64,000 nt of DNA, from positions 1-64,000 of the forward strand of contig VRMN01000020.1 of the NCBI GenBank assembly GCA_008690995.1. The letters are read 5' to 3'. Position 1 is the stretch's first letter; each line of letters starts with the position of its first letter. A model generated the notes under the pieces. That model saw nothing but the letters and a program-made list of their open reading frames with translations, made no database searches and was not told the DNA's origin. A program made the translations under genes and the position numbers. Source of the stretch: Porphyridium purpureum. Lineage: Eukaryota > Rhodophyta > Bangiophyceae > Porphyridiales > Porphyridiaceae. Positions 1 to 10,815 of this stretch are shown piece after piece.

Positions 1-531
1 TCATCCCGGTAGTTGCACGCGACGACGACGATGGGCGAACGACCATCCCCGCAACGACGGGCCACAGCTTCACCACACGCAACGCGAGCTTCGTGCGGCG
101 TGCCCAAATGTCGTAATTCTCGCCATTGAACTTTTCCACGCCGTTCGCAAGCGCGGACAGCTTCGACGCATCAAACGTAAACGCCATCGCGTCTGGGCTC
201 ATAACCTATTAAAAGGTCTGATGTATCGGGGAGTCTTTGTGACTTGTCACTAACGCAGTTGCGTGTCCCCTTCGTCGCCCTTGCAACTAACCTTACCTTC
301 GTCATCCGGGGACTCCGAGCCTCGGCCATCGCTAAGCTCTTCATATAGGCAATCGTAGTGCTTTCACTAGTGAGATTGCCAACTGTACCTCCAGGGCAAA
401 AACCCTTATTTACTATAAGTTGGAGAAATACAGAAAGTTGGAGAAATACAGAAAGTTGGAGCTGAAACATTCCCCATGGTATTACTACTTTACCTGGGGA
501 GGGAATCTACCGAAACCCTGGATTCATAACA
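1..531 (-). mobile_element. Family A Ty1/copia retrotransposon, copy A0 (5' end only)
   Basis: This is the 5' end of a family A copia element that continues beyond the left edge of the window. It contains a 5' LTR (207-531), the primer-binding site (195-206) and the first 67 or so codons of gag, read leftwards from 202. The gag part is nearly identical to the same segment of copies A1, A2 and A3, so the insertion is recent. Its second sense codon after AGC is Pro (MSPDAM), as in A2. Whether the rest of the element is whole cannot be seen from this window. Confidence 0.9.
207..531 (-). repeat. LTR of copy A0
   Basis: This 325-bp LTR starts TGTTATGAATCC on the minus strand and ends CCTTTTAATA. 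It carries a TATA-like CCTATATGAAG and two full 18-bp tandem units plus a partial one. It appears identical to the LTRs at 2863, 10491 and 12351. Confidence 0.9.
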
Positions 532-903
532 GTCACGGCGTCAGACTCTTCTTCCAAGATTATTCTGTGGTATCATATATTTCGGTGGCTTTTGCAGCAG
601 CACCGTATAGAAAGGCGTATCTCAATAAAAATTGAGTAGAAAGAACTTTCTCTCTAATTATGGTAGTCTATTGAGAACTTCAGAAGAGAGTATAATAACT
701 CTTGAGCGCTCACATATATGTTCAACACACCCTAGGTTTGCACGTGTGCGTGCAAATTCATTGGTTTCGTGATTTAACTGAAGGCATAGACGTTCACTTC
801 AGAACTCCCACAAGTTAGGGATTCTATTTGCGCATAATCCAAATCTTGGTGCGCTCGTAGTGTACATCGCAGATGCCAGTGACCTTGAATATAAGGCCGG
901 AAA
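532..903. other. 372-bp spacer of unknown origin
   Basis: This block lies between the LTRs of A0 and A2 and resembles no other stretch of the window that I could find. It is AT-rich, with no convincing gene. It should show the left flank of copy A2, yet it is not the family A sequence found on the right flank of A2. It may be old host DNA or part of another element. Confidence 0.4.
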
Positions 904-1211
904 TATTAAAAGGTCTGATGTATCGGGGAGTCTTTGTGACTTGTCACTAACGCAGTTGCGTGTCCCCTTCGTCGCCCTTGCAACTAACCTTACCTTTTGT
1001 CATCCGGGGACTCCGAGCCTCGGCCATCGCTAAGCTCTTTATATAGGCAATCGTAGTGCTTTCACTAGTGAGATTGCCAACTGTACGTCCAGGGCAAAAA
1101 CCCTAATTTACTATAAGTTGGAGAAATACAGAAAGTTGGAGCTGAAACATTCCCCATGGTATTACTACTTTACCTGGAGAGGGAATCTACCGAAACCCTG
1201 GATTCATAACA
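904..1211 (-). repeat. 3' LTR of copy A2
   Basis: This LTR is 308 bp, one 18-bp internal repeat unit shorter than most family A LTRs, and has a few substitutions relative to the rest. It is the most diverged LTR of the young cluster. Confidence 0.85.
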
Positions 1212-2857
1212 CTCCCACGCAGCGACAACTTTTCGTCATGCCTTCCACCTCTATCTCGAATTTTCAAGACAAGCAACACCCAATAAGGTTTTGCATTTCA
1301 AAAACATTTCTCGAGGAACCACTTTGGTTAGGAAATCTGCTGCCTGATCTGATGTGCGAATGTAAATAGCCTTGACTATTCCCCGTTGCTGACATTCGCG
1401 AGCATAGTGCTTTCTCACGTCAATGTGCTTCGACCTTTCGTGCACAATCGGGTTCTCACTCAGTTTCAGTGCAGCATCATTGTCACAAAACATTGGAGTC
1501 GATTTCGACTTAGATCCTAGGAATTCGCAGGATATTAGAACCACTGGGCTTCTTTACATGCATCAGAGAGCCATGTACTCTGTCCGGTTGTGGACGTACC
1601 GGTTGGTTGTAGCCCTGGATTTCAGAACAATGATCCAGTGATCGTGAAGCATATCCGGTGGTTGACCTTCGCGTTCGAAGATCCGCTAGCATGAATCTGG
1701 ATCAAACTTGTAACCAATTAGGTCCAGGTCCCGTTGCCATTTTAGGCTAAATTGGAGACCATAATTTATGAACCATGCTGGATATCGCAGCACTCCCTTT
1801 GCCGCATTCCAATGGGATTCATTGGCATTTACCATTGATCGTGCAAGCACTCCCACGGCGAAGGAAATATCCGGACGCGTGCAAGTGCACAAATACATTA
1901 GTGCTCCCACGAGTTCCATGTAAGGCATCTTGCATGGTTCTGCAGTAGCAGTATACCACTTCGTATCCTTTTCCATGGGAAGCTTCCTTGGATTCGCCGA
2001 TTCCATTCCGAACCTTTCCAGGATGGTTTGGACATACAAGCTTTGATTAAGTCTGATAATGCCATTTCACCAGTCGTAATCAAAATTAGAAGCCAGCTTC
2101 ATGATTTTATGACCGCTTGCCAAGATCCTGGCTTTCGCACCTTGCAAATGCAGAAGCACTTCATTTGAAGTAACTTCGTCTTCACCTATGAAGACCAAGT
2201 CATCGACGTAAATCATGATATACGGACCATTTGGACCCTTAGAAAACAGACAAGGATCTGCCGTACTTTCGGAAAAATTGATTTCTTTAAGTGCTTGCAC
2301 AAGAACTTGATTCCAAGCTCGAGATGCCTGCTTCAATCCATAGATTGCTTTACGCAGTTTCAGGACTTTTCCTCCTTCATGTACGAATCCAGGAGGCTGT
2401 TCCATGAAAATTTCTTCATGAAGTTCTCCATTGAGAAACGCAGTCACCACATCGAAAAGTCGAATTTTCAACTTTCTTGCAGCTGCTACTGCCAGGACCG
2501 TTCGAATAGTGTTGTGTCGCACAACAGGGCTGAACACTTCGTCGTAGTCCAAACCAGGTTTCTGAGTGAAACCTTTTGCGACAAGTCGACACTTGAACCG
2601 ATCAATTTGTCCGTTGACATTATATTTGATCTTAAAAACCCATTTGCATCTGACAGGAATTCGGTCCTGTGGACGATCGACGAGCTCCCACGTGCAGTTG
2701 CCAGTGAGAGATTCCAATTCTCTATTCAGAGCTTCCAGCCATTGCTCAGAGAAGTCACCCTTTAGTGCTTCTTCGACTGACCGAGGTTCAGAAACGGTGG
2801 AAATTATTCCAACGAATTGATTTGCGACATATCCACTGTCTTGACTTTCGTCATCCT

Positions 2858-2862
2858 CAGTA
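2858..2862. repeat. Target-site duplication CAGTA, left of A1
   Basis: CAGTA directly precedes the left LTR of A1 and recurs directly after its right LTR at 7819-7823. The uninterrupted target sequence is seen in A1 itself around 4838-4845. Confidence 0.85.
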
Positions 2863-3187
2863 TATTAAAAGGTCTGATGTATCGGGGAGTCTTTGTGACT
2901 TGTCACTAACGCAGTTGCGTGTCCCCTTCGTCGCCCTTGCAACTAACCTTACCTTCGTCATCCGGGGACTCCGAGCCTCGGCCATCGCTAAGCTCTTCAT
3001 ATAGGCAATCGTAGTGCTTTCACTAGTGAGATTGCCAACTGTACCTCCAGGGCAAAAACCCTTATTTACTATAAGTTGGAGAAATACAGAAAGTTGGAGA
3101 AATACAGAAAGTTGGAGCTGAAACATTCCCCATGGTATTACTACTTTACCTGGGGAGGGAATCTACCGAAACCCTGGATTCATAACA
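2863..3187 (-). repeat. 3' LTR of A1
   Basis: This is a 325-bp family A LTR, identical to the 5' LTR of A1 except for one extra short tandem unit. Confidence 0.95.
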
Positions 3188-3226
3188 CTCCCACGCAGCG
3201 ACAACTTTTCGTCATGCCTTCCACCT

Positions 3227-6200
3227 CTATCTCGAATTTTCAAGACAAGCAACACCCAATAAGGTTTTGCATTTCAAAAACATTTCTCGAGGAACCACTT
3301 TGGTTAGGAAATCTGCTGCCTGATCTGATGTGCGAATGTAAATAGCCTTGACTATTCCCCGTTGCTGACATTCGCGAGCATAGTGCTTTCTCACGTCAAT
3401 GTGCTTCGACCTTTCGTGCACAATCGGGTTCTCACTCAGTTTCAGTGCAGCATCATTGTCACAAAACATTGGAATCGATTTCGACTTGAATCCTAGGAAT
3501 TCCATGAGATATTGAAACCACTGGGCTTCTTTACATGCATCCGAGAGAGCCATGTACTCTGCTTCGGTTGTGGACAGCGCCACAGTTGGTTGTAGCCTGG
3601 ATTTCCAGGAGACAACTGATCCATTGATCGTGAAAGCATATCCGGTGGTTGACCTTCGCGTTCGAAGATCACTAGCATAGTCTGAATCAACGTAACCAAT
3701 TAGGTCGGAGTTGCCATTTGAGCTAAATTGGAGACCATAATTTATGGTTCCTTTAAGATATCGCAGCACTCCCTTTGCCGCATTCCAATGGGATTCATTG
3801 GCATTTACCATTGATCGTGCAAGCACTCCCACGGCGAAGGAAATATCCGGACGCGTGCAAGTGCACAAATACATTAGTGCTCCCACGAGTTCCATGTAAG
3901 GCATCTTGCATGGTTCTGCAGTAGCAGTATACCACTTCGTATCCTTTTCCATGGGAAGCTTCCTTGGATTCGCCGATTCCATTCCGAACCTTTCCAGGAT
4001 GGTTTGGACATACAAGCTTTGATTAAGTCTGATAATGCCATTCCTTTGATCATAATCAAGAGTGTAGCCGGCAAATTTTTGCTTGACCACTTGCCCAAGA
4101 TCCCTGACTTCAAACTTGCCTTGCAAATGCAGAAGCACTTCATTTGAAGTAACTTCGTCTTCACCTATGAAGACCAAGTCATCGACGTAAATCATGATAT
4201 ACGGACCATTTGGACCCTTAGAAAACAGACAAGGATCTGCCGTACTTTCGGAAAAATTGATTTCTTTAAGTGCTTGCACAAGAACTTGATTCCAAGCTCG
4301 AGATGCCTGCTTCAATCCATAGATTGCTTTACGCAGTTTCAGGACTTTTCCTCCTTCATGTACGAATCCAGGAGGCTGTTCCATGAAAATTTCTTCATGA
4401 AGTTCTCCATTGAGAAACGCAGTCACCACATCGAAAAGTCGAATTTTCAACTTTCTTGCAGCTGCTACTGCCAGGACCGTTCGAATAGTGTTGTGTCGCA
4501 CAACAGGGCTGAACACTTCGTCGTAGTCCAAACCAGGTTTCTGAGTGAAACCTTTTGCGACAAGTCGACACTTGAACCGATCAATTTGTCCGTTGACATT
4601 ATATTTGATCTTAAAAACCCATTTGCATCTGACAGGAATTCGGTCCTGTGGACGATCGACGAGCTCCCACGTGCAGTTGCCAGTGAGAGATTCCAATTCT
4701 CTATTCAGAGCTTCCAGCCATTGCTCAGAGAAGTCACCCTTTAGTGCTTCTTCGACTGACCGAGGTTCAGAAACGGTGGAAATTATTCCAACGAATTGAT
4801 TTGCGACATATCCACTGTCTTGACTTTCGTCATCCTCAGTATTCCCAAAGTTTCCATTTGGAGCTTTTTGGAACCCTAAATCTTTCGAATTATTCTGAAC
4901 TTTTTCCAGAAACGTTTCTCCGATTTCATTTGAAATAGAATATTCCTGACTGCGATCATCCATTTGTCGAGTGGAATCTGTTTCAAAATTTTTTGACGCG
5001 ATTTGAGACTTTTCATCAAACGACTTCGAGAAATCTTTTGGAAACAACTCTTCGACAATTTTATCGAAGTTGGAAAAATATTCCGAATCGTGGATTTCAT
5101 GTTCATGAACATCTATTCCAACGACAGACTCATCGAAAGTGACATTTCGACTTTCAACGACCGTGCCATCCGATAGAAGAATGCGATAAACGGAATGGAC
5201 ATTTCCATAACCGACCAAGCATCCAATTGCAGATCTTGTTTCTAGTTTTCCTCGCAATTGCTTAGGAATATGAACAAACGCTCTCGATCCGTAGATTCTG
5301 AGATTGCTGAGATCTGGCCTTTGCCTGAATGCAATTTCTATCGGCGTTTTCCCGCGATTATTTGAAATGCGATTTCGCAAATAATTCGCAGTCAACAAAG
5401 CATTACTCCAATTTTCCAAAGGTAGATTACTATCAAACAATAAGCTTCGAACCTTTTCGAGTAATGTCCGATTCATGCGTTCAGCCATACCATTAAGTTC
5501 TGGCGTGTAAGCAGAGGTATTTTCCCAAGTAATTCCAGAGTCTTCGAGATGCCTTTGCACATAAAGGCTTGCGAATTCGCCACCTTTGTCGGACCGAACT
5601 CTTTTTGCCTTTGCACCAAGAGTCGTTTCGAGATATTTAAGTGTGCGCAGTAACATTTCACCCGCTTCACTTTTTCGCTCGAGCAAGTGGACGACACTCA
5701 AACTTGAGCATTCGTCGACGACAACTAGAAAATATCGATGGTCGTCAAAACTCGAAGGAGTGAGTGGTCCGCATACATCAGTATGAAGGACTTCTCCCGG
5801 AACCGCCGAAATGGAATTCAATTTCCGCTTCTTAAAGGGAGTTCGTGTTCCCTTTGCCTTTTGGCAAATCACACAATGGTATTCATCCGGAACTTTTAAG
5901 TCCGCGGGAATTCCCTGTACACAATTTTGCGTATTTTTCAGACCAGCAAGTCCAGGATGACCAAGTCGACGGTGAAATAGCTCAAACTTATTTGAAGCTG
6001 TGATTGCATTTATTCTAGCGGCGGATAGTTTGATCATTAAATCACCATCCCCAACCGCTAGGACGGGCCCATCTGACCCAAAATGCAAAACAGATGAACT
6101 ATCATCGTGTTTGAAGACACAGCCCTTTCTCGCTGCGACCTTTGTCGAAAGGAGATTTATGGGTGTGCTTTCGATCAACAAAACATTTTCAAGACGCAAG

Positions 6201-7504
6201 TCATTAAACTTGTCTTGAATAATTGTTTTGAGCATGACATCACCCATCAATGAAACTTCAACATGTTCCCCGTTGGCAACAGTAACAAGTGATTCATCAG
6301 AAGGTCTTTCATTCATTAGAATAGACCTATCCCAAGTGATATGTCTGTCCGATCCAGAATCGAACATCCATTTGTGCGACTTGTGCTTGTGGGGCACAAC
6401 AGAGACACAGATGGCATAGATGGAAGTGGTGGCTTTATTGATTGGTGCAGGGGTCGCTGGGGGGCTAATCATGCGGATATCCAGAGAAGGGCCTTTTGGC
6501 ACCACGCCCCTTCCCGCAACGCTATTCGCGTAGGCCTCCCACGACATCCAACCTGGCTCAATGGCTGCCTTTGCCGCCGGAGCCGGTGGTTTCGTCACCT
6601 TGGTTTTTACCTGAACCACATTCACCCGCGCATTCGGCTTTCCGATGCCGCGTTTCACTGCCTCCGGGTCTGCTGCGCCACTCGCACCAGCAGCCTTGTC
6701 GCGCAAGTCATTCTTGCGCTTAAAGCAACGCTTCGTCTCGTGCCCAACCTTGTGGCAGTAGCCACACTTCAGGTTCTCCTTGACGAGTGCCGTCTTCACG
6801 ACACCCGCTGAGCGATCACGCTGCTGTTGCTGCGGACGCTGGGACACCGCCATTGCGATGGGCGGGGGCTCATCTGCCAACGTGCGCTCGAGCGCTTTTC
6901 CGGCCTCCAGCTGGAGCAGTTGCAGCCGAGCTGCGGAGACCGTGGGCGCCGAATGCAGCAGGTAGTCCTTCGACCCCTGAAACTCTTTGCGGAGCCCGAT
7001 CACCAGATAACGCACGACATGGTCCTCGGGAACTTGCTCACCGATCGAGACAAGCTTGTCCCACAGACCGATTCCGCGATCCAAGTACTCGGCCATTGCC
7101 TCGTTCTTGTTCTGGACAATGCGCTCCAGCGCCATGCGAAACGCGAACTTCTGCGCCGACAGTTGATCGTGCGCATAATTCGCCACCGCGGACCAACCGT
7201 CCGCCGACGACTTATCGCGGACGAGACGGTCGTACCTGTTCTCCAAGACCCCGGACAGAAAGAACTGTCCCGCCAGGTCCGCATCGTCCCACTCTTCTGC
7301 CGTCATCCCGGTAGTTGCACGCGACGACGACGATGGGCGAACGACCATCCCCGCAACGACGGGCCACAGCTTCACCACACGCAACGCGAGCTTCGTGCGG
7401 CGTGCCCAAATGTCGTAATTCTCGCCATTGAACTTTTCCACGCCGTTCGCAAGCGCGGACAGCTTCGACGCATCAAACGTAAACGCCATCGCGTCTAGGC
7501 TCAT
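3227..7504 (-). CDS. Copia gag-pol polyprotein of A1
   Basis: A single 1425-residue polyprotein frame runs from the ATG inside the primer-binding site. Visible in order are: a copia gag domain (about residues 1-230, with a GxNYxxW-type start near 27-33), a CCHC zinc knuckle (C247, C250, H255, C260), the aspartic protease motif FDSGS (381-385), an integrase with an HHCC-type zinc-binding part (about 505-550) followed by the D,D,E core with VRSDKGGEF, an acidic linker, a reverse transcriptase with YVDDLVFIG, and an RNase H ending near the C terminus. Copia elements normally make gag and pol from one frame with protease processing. A second Met (MAF, residue 6) could be the real start. Large antisense frames exist, but I treat them as shadows. 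Confidence 0.95.
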   Translation of the reverse strand: MSLDAMAFTFDASKLSALANGVEKFNGENYDIWARRTKLALRVVKLWPVVAGMVVRPSSSSRATTGMTAEEWDDADLAGQFFLSGVLENRYDRLVRDKSSADGWSAVANYAHDQLSAQKFAFRMALERIVQNKNEAMAEYLDRGIGLWDKLVSIGEQVPEDHVVRYLVIGLRKEFQGSKDYLLHSAPTVSAARLQLLQLEAGKALERTLADEPPPIAMAVSQRPQQQQRDRSAGVVKTALVKENLKCGYCHKVGHETKRCFKRKNDLRDKAAGASGAADPEAVKRGIGKPNARVNVVQVKTKVTKPPAPAAKAAIEPGWMSWEAYANSVAGRGVVPKGPSLDIRMISPPATPAPINKATTSIYAICVSVVPHKHKSHKWMFDSGSDRHITWDRSILMNERPSDESLVTVANGEHVEVSLMGDVMLKTIIQDKFNDLRLENVLLIESTPINLLSTKVAARKGCVFKHDDSSSVLHFGSDGPVLAVGDGDLMIKLSAARINAITASNKFELFHRRLGHPGLAGLKNTQNCVQGIPADLKVPDEYHCVICQKAKGTRTPFKKRKLNSISAVPGEVLHTDVCGPLTPSSFDDHRYFLVVVDECSSLSVVHLLERKSEAGEMLLRTLKYLETTLGAKAKRVRSDKGGEFASLYVQRHLEDSGITWENTSAYTPELNGMAERMNRTLLEKVRSLLFDSNLPLENWSNALLTANYLRNRISNNRGKTPIEIAFRQRPDLSNLRIYGSRAFVHIPKQLRGKLETRSAIGCLVGYGNVHSVYRILLSDGTVVESRNVTFDESVVGIDVHEHEIHDSEYFSNFDKIVEELFPKDFSKSFDEKSQIASKNFETDSTRQMDDRSQEYSISNEIGETFLEKVQNNSKDLGFQKAPNGNFGNTEDDESQDSGYVANQFVGIISTVSEPRSVEEALKGDFSEQWLEALNRELESLTGNCTWELVDRPQDRIPVRCKWVFKIKYNVNGQIDRFKCRLVAKGFTQKPGLDYDEVFSPVVRHNTIRTVLAVAAARKLKIRLFDVVTAFLNGELHEEIFMEQPPGFVHEGGKVLKLRKAIYGLKQASRAWNQVLVQALKEINFSESTADPCLFSKGPNGPYIMIYVDDLVFIGEDEVTSNEVLLHLQGKFEVRDLGQVVKQKFAGYTLDYDQRNGIIRLNQSLYVQTILERFGMESANPRKLPMEKDTKWYTATAEPCKMPYMELVGALMYLCTCTRPDISFAVGVLARSMVNANESHWNAAKGVLRYLKGTINYGLQFSSNGNSDLIGYVDSDYASDLRTRRSTTGYAFTINGSVVSWKSRLQPTVALSTTEAEYMALSDACKEAQWFQYLMEFLGFKSKSIPMFCDNDAALKLSENPIVHERSKHIDVRKHYARECQQRGIVKAIYIRTSDQAADFLTKVVPREMFLKCKTLLGVACLENSR

Positions 7505-7508
7505 AACC
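7497..7508 (-). promoter_or_regulatory. Primer-binding site for initiator tRNA-Met half-molecule
   Basis: On the minus strand, GGTTATGAGCCT directly follows the 5' LTR. Apart from its last base it is complementary to the conserved initiator tRNA-Met anticodon stem-loop (GGGCTCATAACCC). Drosophila copia and yeast Ty5 are known to prime from such half-tRNAs. The ATG in this site is also the first ATG of gag-pol. Confidence 0.75.
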
Positions 7509-7818
7509 TATTAAAAGGTCTGATGTATCGGGGAGTCTTTGTGACTTGTCACTAACGCAGTTGCGTGTCCCCTTCGTCGCCCTTGCAACTAACCTTACCT
7601 TCGTCATCCGGGGACTCCGAGCCTCGGCCATCGCTAAGCTCTTCATATAGGCAATCGTAGTGCTTTCACTAGTGAGATTGCCAACTGTACCTCCAGGGCA
7701 AAAACCCTTATTTAATACAGAAAGTTGGAGAAATACAGAAAGTTGGAGCTGAAACATTCCCCATGGTATTACTACTTTACCTGGGGAGGGAATCTACCGA
7801 AACCCTGGATTCATAACA
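7509..7818 (-). repeat. 5' LTR of A1
   Basis: This 310-bp LTR has a TATA-like element, CCTATATGAAG on the minus strand (about 7640-7652), which probably drives the element. It is shorter than the 3' LTR only within the 18-bp tandem repeats. Confidence 0.95.
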
Positions 7819-7823
7819 CAGTA
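7819..7823. repeat. Target-site duplication CAGTA, right of A1
   Basis: This is the second copy of the 5-bp duplication that brackets A1. It is also where the body of A2 resumes. Confidence 0.85.
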
Positions 7824-10490
7824 TTCCCAAAGTTTCCATTTGGAGCTTTTTGGAACCCTAAATCTTTCGAATTATTCTGAACTTTTTCCAGAAACGTTTC
7901 TCCGATTTCATTTGAAATAGAATATTCCTGACTGCGATCATCCATTTGTCGAGTGGAATCTGTTTCAAAATTTTTTGACGCGATTTGAGACTTTTCATCA
8001 AACGACTTCGAGAAATCTTTTGGAAACAACTCTTCGACAATTTTATCGAAGTTGGAAAAATATTCCGAATCGTGGATTTCATGTTCATGAACATCTATTC
8101 CAACGACAGACTCATCGAAAGTGACATTTCGACTTTCAACGACCGTGCCATCCGATAGAAGAATGCGATAAACGGAATGGACATTTCCATAACCGACCAA
8201 GCATCCAATTGCAGATCTTGTTTCTAGTTTTCCTCGCAATTGCTTAGGAATATGAACAAACGCTCTCGATCCGTAGATTCTGAGATTGCTGAGATCTGGC
8301 CTTTGCCTGAATGCAATTTCTATCGGCGTTTTCCCGCGATTATTTGAAATGCGATTTCGCAAATAATTCGCAGTCAACAAAGCATTACTCCAATTTTCCA
8401 AAGGTAGATTACTATCAAACAATAAGCTTCGAACCTTTTCGAGTAATGTCCGATTCATGCGTTCAGCCATACCATTAAGTTCTGGCGTGTAAGCAGAGGT
8501 ATTTTCCCAAGTAATTCCAGAGTCTTGGAGATGCCTTTGCACATAAAGGCTTGCGAATTCGCCACCTTTGTCGGACCGAACTCTTTTTGCCTTTGCACCA
8601 AGAGTCGTTTCGAGATATTTAAGTGTGCGCAGTAACATTTCACCCGCTTCACTTTTTCGCTCGAGCAAGTGGACGACACTCAAACTTGAGCATTCGTCGA
8701 CGACAACTAGAAAATATCGATGGTCGTCAAAACTCGAAGGAGTGAGTGGTCCGCATACATCAGTATGAAGGACTTCTCCCGGAACCGCCGAAATGGAATT
8801 CAATTTCCGCTTCTTAAAGGGAGTTCGTGTTCCCTTTGCCTTTTGGCAAATCACACAATGGTATTCATCCGGAACTTTTAAGTCCGCGGGAATTCCCTGT
8901 ACACAATTTTGCGTATTTTTCAGACCAGCAAGTCCAGGATGACCAAGTCGACGGTGAAATAGCTCAAACTTATTTGAAGCTGTGATTGCATTTATTCTAG
9001 CGGCGGATAGTTTGATCATTAAATCACCATCCCCAACCGCTAGGACGGGCCCATCTGACCCAAAATGCAAAACAGATGAACTATCATCGTGTTTGAAGAC
9101 ACAGCCCTTTCTCGCTGCGACCTTTGTCGAAAGGAGATTTATGGGTGTGCTTTCGATCAACAAAACATTTTCAAGACGCAAGTCATTAAACTTGTCTTGA
9201 ATAATTGTTTTGAGCATGACATCACCCATCAATGAAACTTCAACATGTTCCCCGTTGGCAACAGTAACAAGTGATTCATCAGAAGGTCTTTCATTCATTA
9301 GAATAGACCTATCCCAAGTGATATGTCTGTCCGATCCAGAATCGAACATCCATTTGTGCGACTTGTGCTTGTGGGGCACAACAGAGACACAGATGGCATA
9401 GATGGAAGTGGTGGCTTTATTGATTGGTGCAGGGGTCGCTGGGGGGCTAATCATGCGGATATCCAGAGAAGGGCCTTTTGGCACCACGCCCCTTCCCGCA
9501 ACGCTATTCGCGTAGGCCTCCCACGACATCCAACCTGGCTCAATGGCTGCCTTTGCCGCCGGAGCCGGTGGTTTCGTCACCTTGGTTTTTACCTGAACCA
9601 CATTCACCCGCGCATTCGGCTTTCCGATGCCGCGTTTCACTGCCTCCGGGTCTGCTGCGCCACTCGCACCAGCAGCCTTGTCGCGCAAGTCATTCTTGCG
9701 CTTAAAGCAACGCTTCGTCTCGTGCCCAACCTTGTGGCAGTAGCCACACTTCAGGTTCTCCTTGACGAGTGCCGTCTTCACGACACCCGCTGAGCGATCA
9801 CGCTGCTGTTGCTGCGGACGCTGGGACACCGCCATTGCGATGGGCGGGGGCTCATCTGCCAACGTGCGCTCGAGCGCTTTTCCGGCCTCCAGCTGGAGCA
9901 GTTGCAGCCGAGCTGCGGAGACCGTGGGCGCCGAATGCAGCAGGTAGTCCTTCGACCCCTGAAACTCTTTGCGGAGCCCGATCACCAGATAACGCACGAC
10001 ATGGTCCTCGGGAACTTGCTCACCGATCGAGACAAGCTTGTCCCACAGACCGATTCCGCGATCCAAGTACTCGGCCATTGCCTCGTTCTTGTTCTGGACA
10101 ATGCGCTCCAGCGCCATGCGAAACGCGAACTTCTGCGCCGACAGTTGATCGTGCGCATAATTCGCCACCGCGGACCAACCGTCCGCCGACGACTTATCGC
10201 GGACGAGACGGTCGTACCTGTTCTCCAAGACCCCGGACAGAAAGAACTGTCCCGCCAGGTCCGCATCGTCCCACTCTTCTGCCGTCATCCCGGTAGTTGC
10301 ACGCGACGACGACGATGGGCGAACGACCATCCCCGCAACGACGGGCCACAGCTTCACCACACGCAACGCGAGCTTCGTGCGGCGTGCCCAAATGTCGTAA
10401 TTCTCGCCATTGAACTTTTCCACGCCGTTCGCAAGCGCGGACAGCTTCGACGCATCAAACGTAAACGCCATCGCGTCTGGGCTCATAACC

Positions 10491-10815
10491 TATTAAAAGG
10501 TCTGATGTATCGGGGAGTCTTTGTGACTTGTCACTAACGCAGTTGCGTGTCCCCTTCGTCGCCCTTGCAACTAACCTTACCTTCGTCATCCGGGGACTCC
10601 GAGCCTCGGCCATCGCTAAGCTCTTCATATAGGCAATCGTAGTGCTTTCACTAGTGAGATTGCCAACTGTACCTCCAGGGCAAAAACCCTTATTTACTAT
10701 AAGTTGGAGAAATACAGAAAGTTGGAGAAATACAGAAAGTTGGAGCTGAAACATTCCCCATGGTATTACTACTTTACCTGGGGAGGGAATCTACCGAAAC
10801 CCTGGATTCATAACA
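10491..10815 (-). repeat. 5' LTR of A2
   Basis: This is a 325-bp family A LTR. It is followed on the right by GAAATAGCTC, an internal family A sequence belonging to A3. Confidence 0.9.

Larger units (their letters stand above)
904..2862 (-). mobile_element. Family A copia element, copy A2, 3' half (RT, RNase H, 3' LTR)
   Basis: This is the 3' half of a family A copy that was split by the insertion of A1. It holds reverse transcriptase, with the YVDD motif near 2200, then RNase H and an LTR at 904-1211. It matches the same region of A1 (3188-4841), but divergence is clustered in patches while neighbouring stretches are identical. It is broken, with several breaks. The patchiness fits gene conversion or an assembly problem better than simple ageing. 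Confidence 0.85.
2863..7818 (-). mobile_element. Family A copia element, copy A1 (complete, nested in A2)
   Basis: This is a full-length Ty1/copia retrotransposon of about 4.96 kb that looks whole. Its parts in minus-strand order are: 5' LTR (7509-7818), primer-binding site (7497-7508), one gag-pol frame (7504-3227), a short purine-rich tract next to the 3' LTR, and the 3' LTR (2863-3187). The two LTRs are identical apart from the number of short internal repeats, so the insertion is very young. It is bounded by the 5-bp duplication CAGTA and interrupts the pol region of copy A2. Gene order gag-protease-integrase-RT-RNase H places it in the copia superfamily. Confidence 0.95.
7819..10815 (-). 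mobile_element. Family A copia element, copy A2, 5' half (5' LTR, gag, PR, INT)
   Basis: This is the 5' half of the copy interrupted by A1. It holds the 5' LTR (10491-10815), the primer-binding site, and a frame from 10486 covering gag, CCHC knuckle, protease, integrase and the acidic linker up to the insertion point. It is nearly identical to A1, so A2 is also recent. Its gag begins MSPDAM. As a whole, A2 is broken by the nested insertion and by changes in its 3' half. Confidence 0.9.

Noticed and set aside
6787-7498. Long plus-strand open frames antisense to family A gag (repeated at 9769-10537 and 11629-12340)
   Set aside because: They lie opposite a conserved gag frame, are rich in Arg/Pro/Ser and recur only because the element recurs. 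They are GC-driven shadows.
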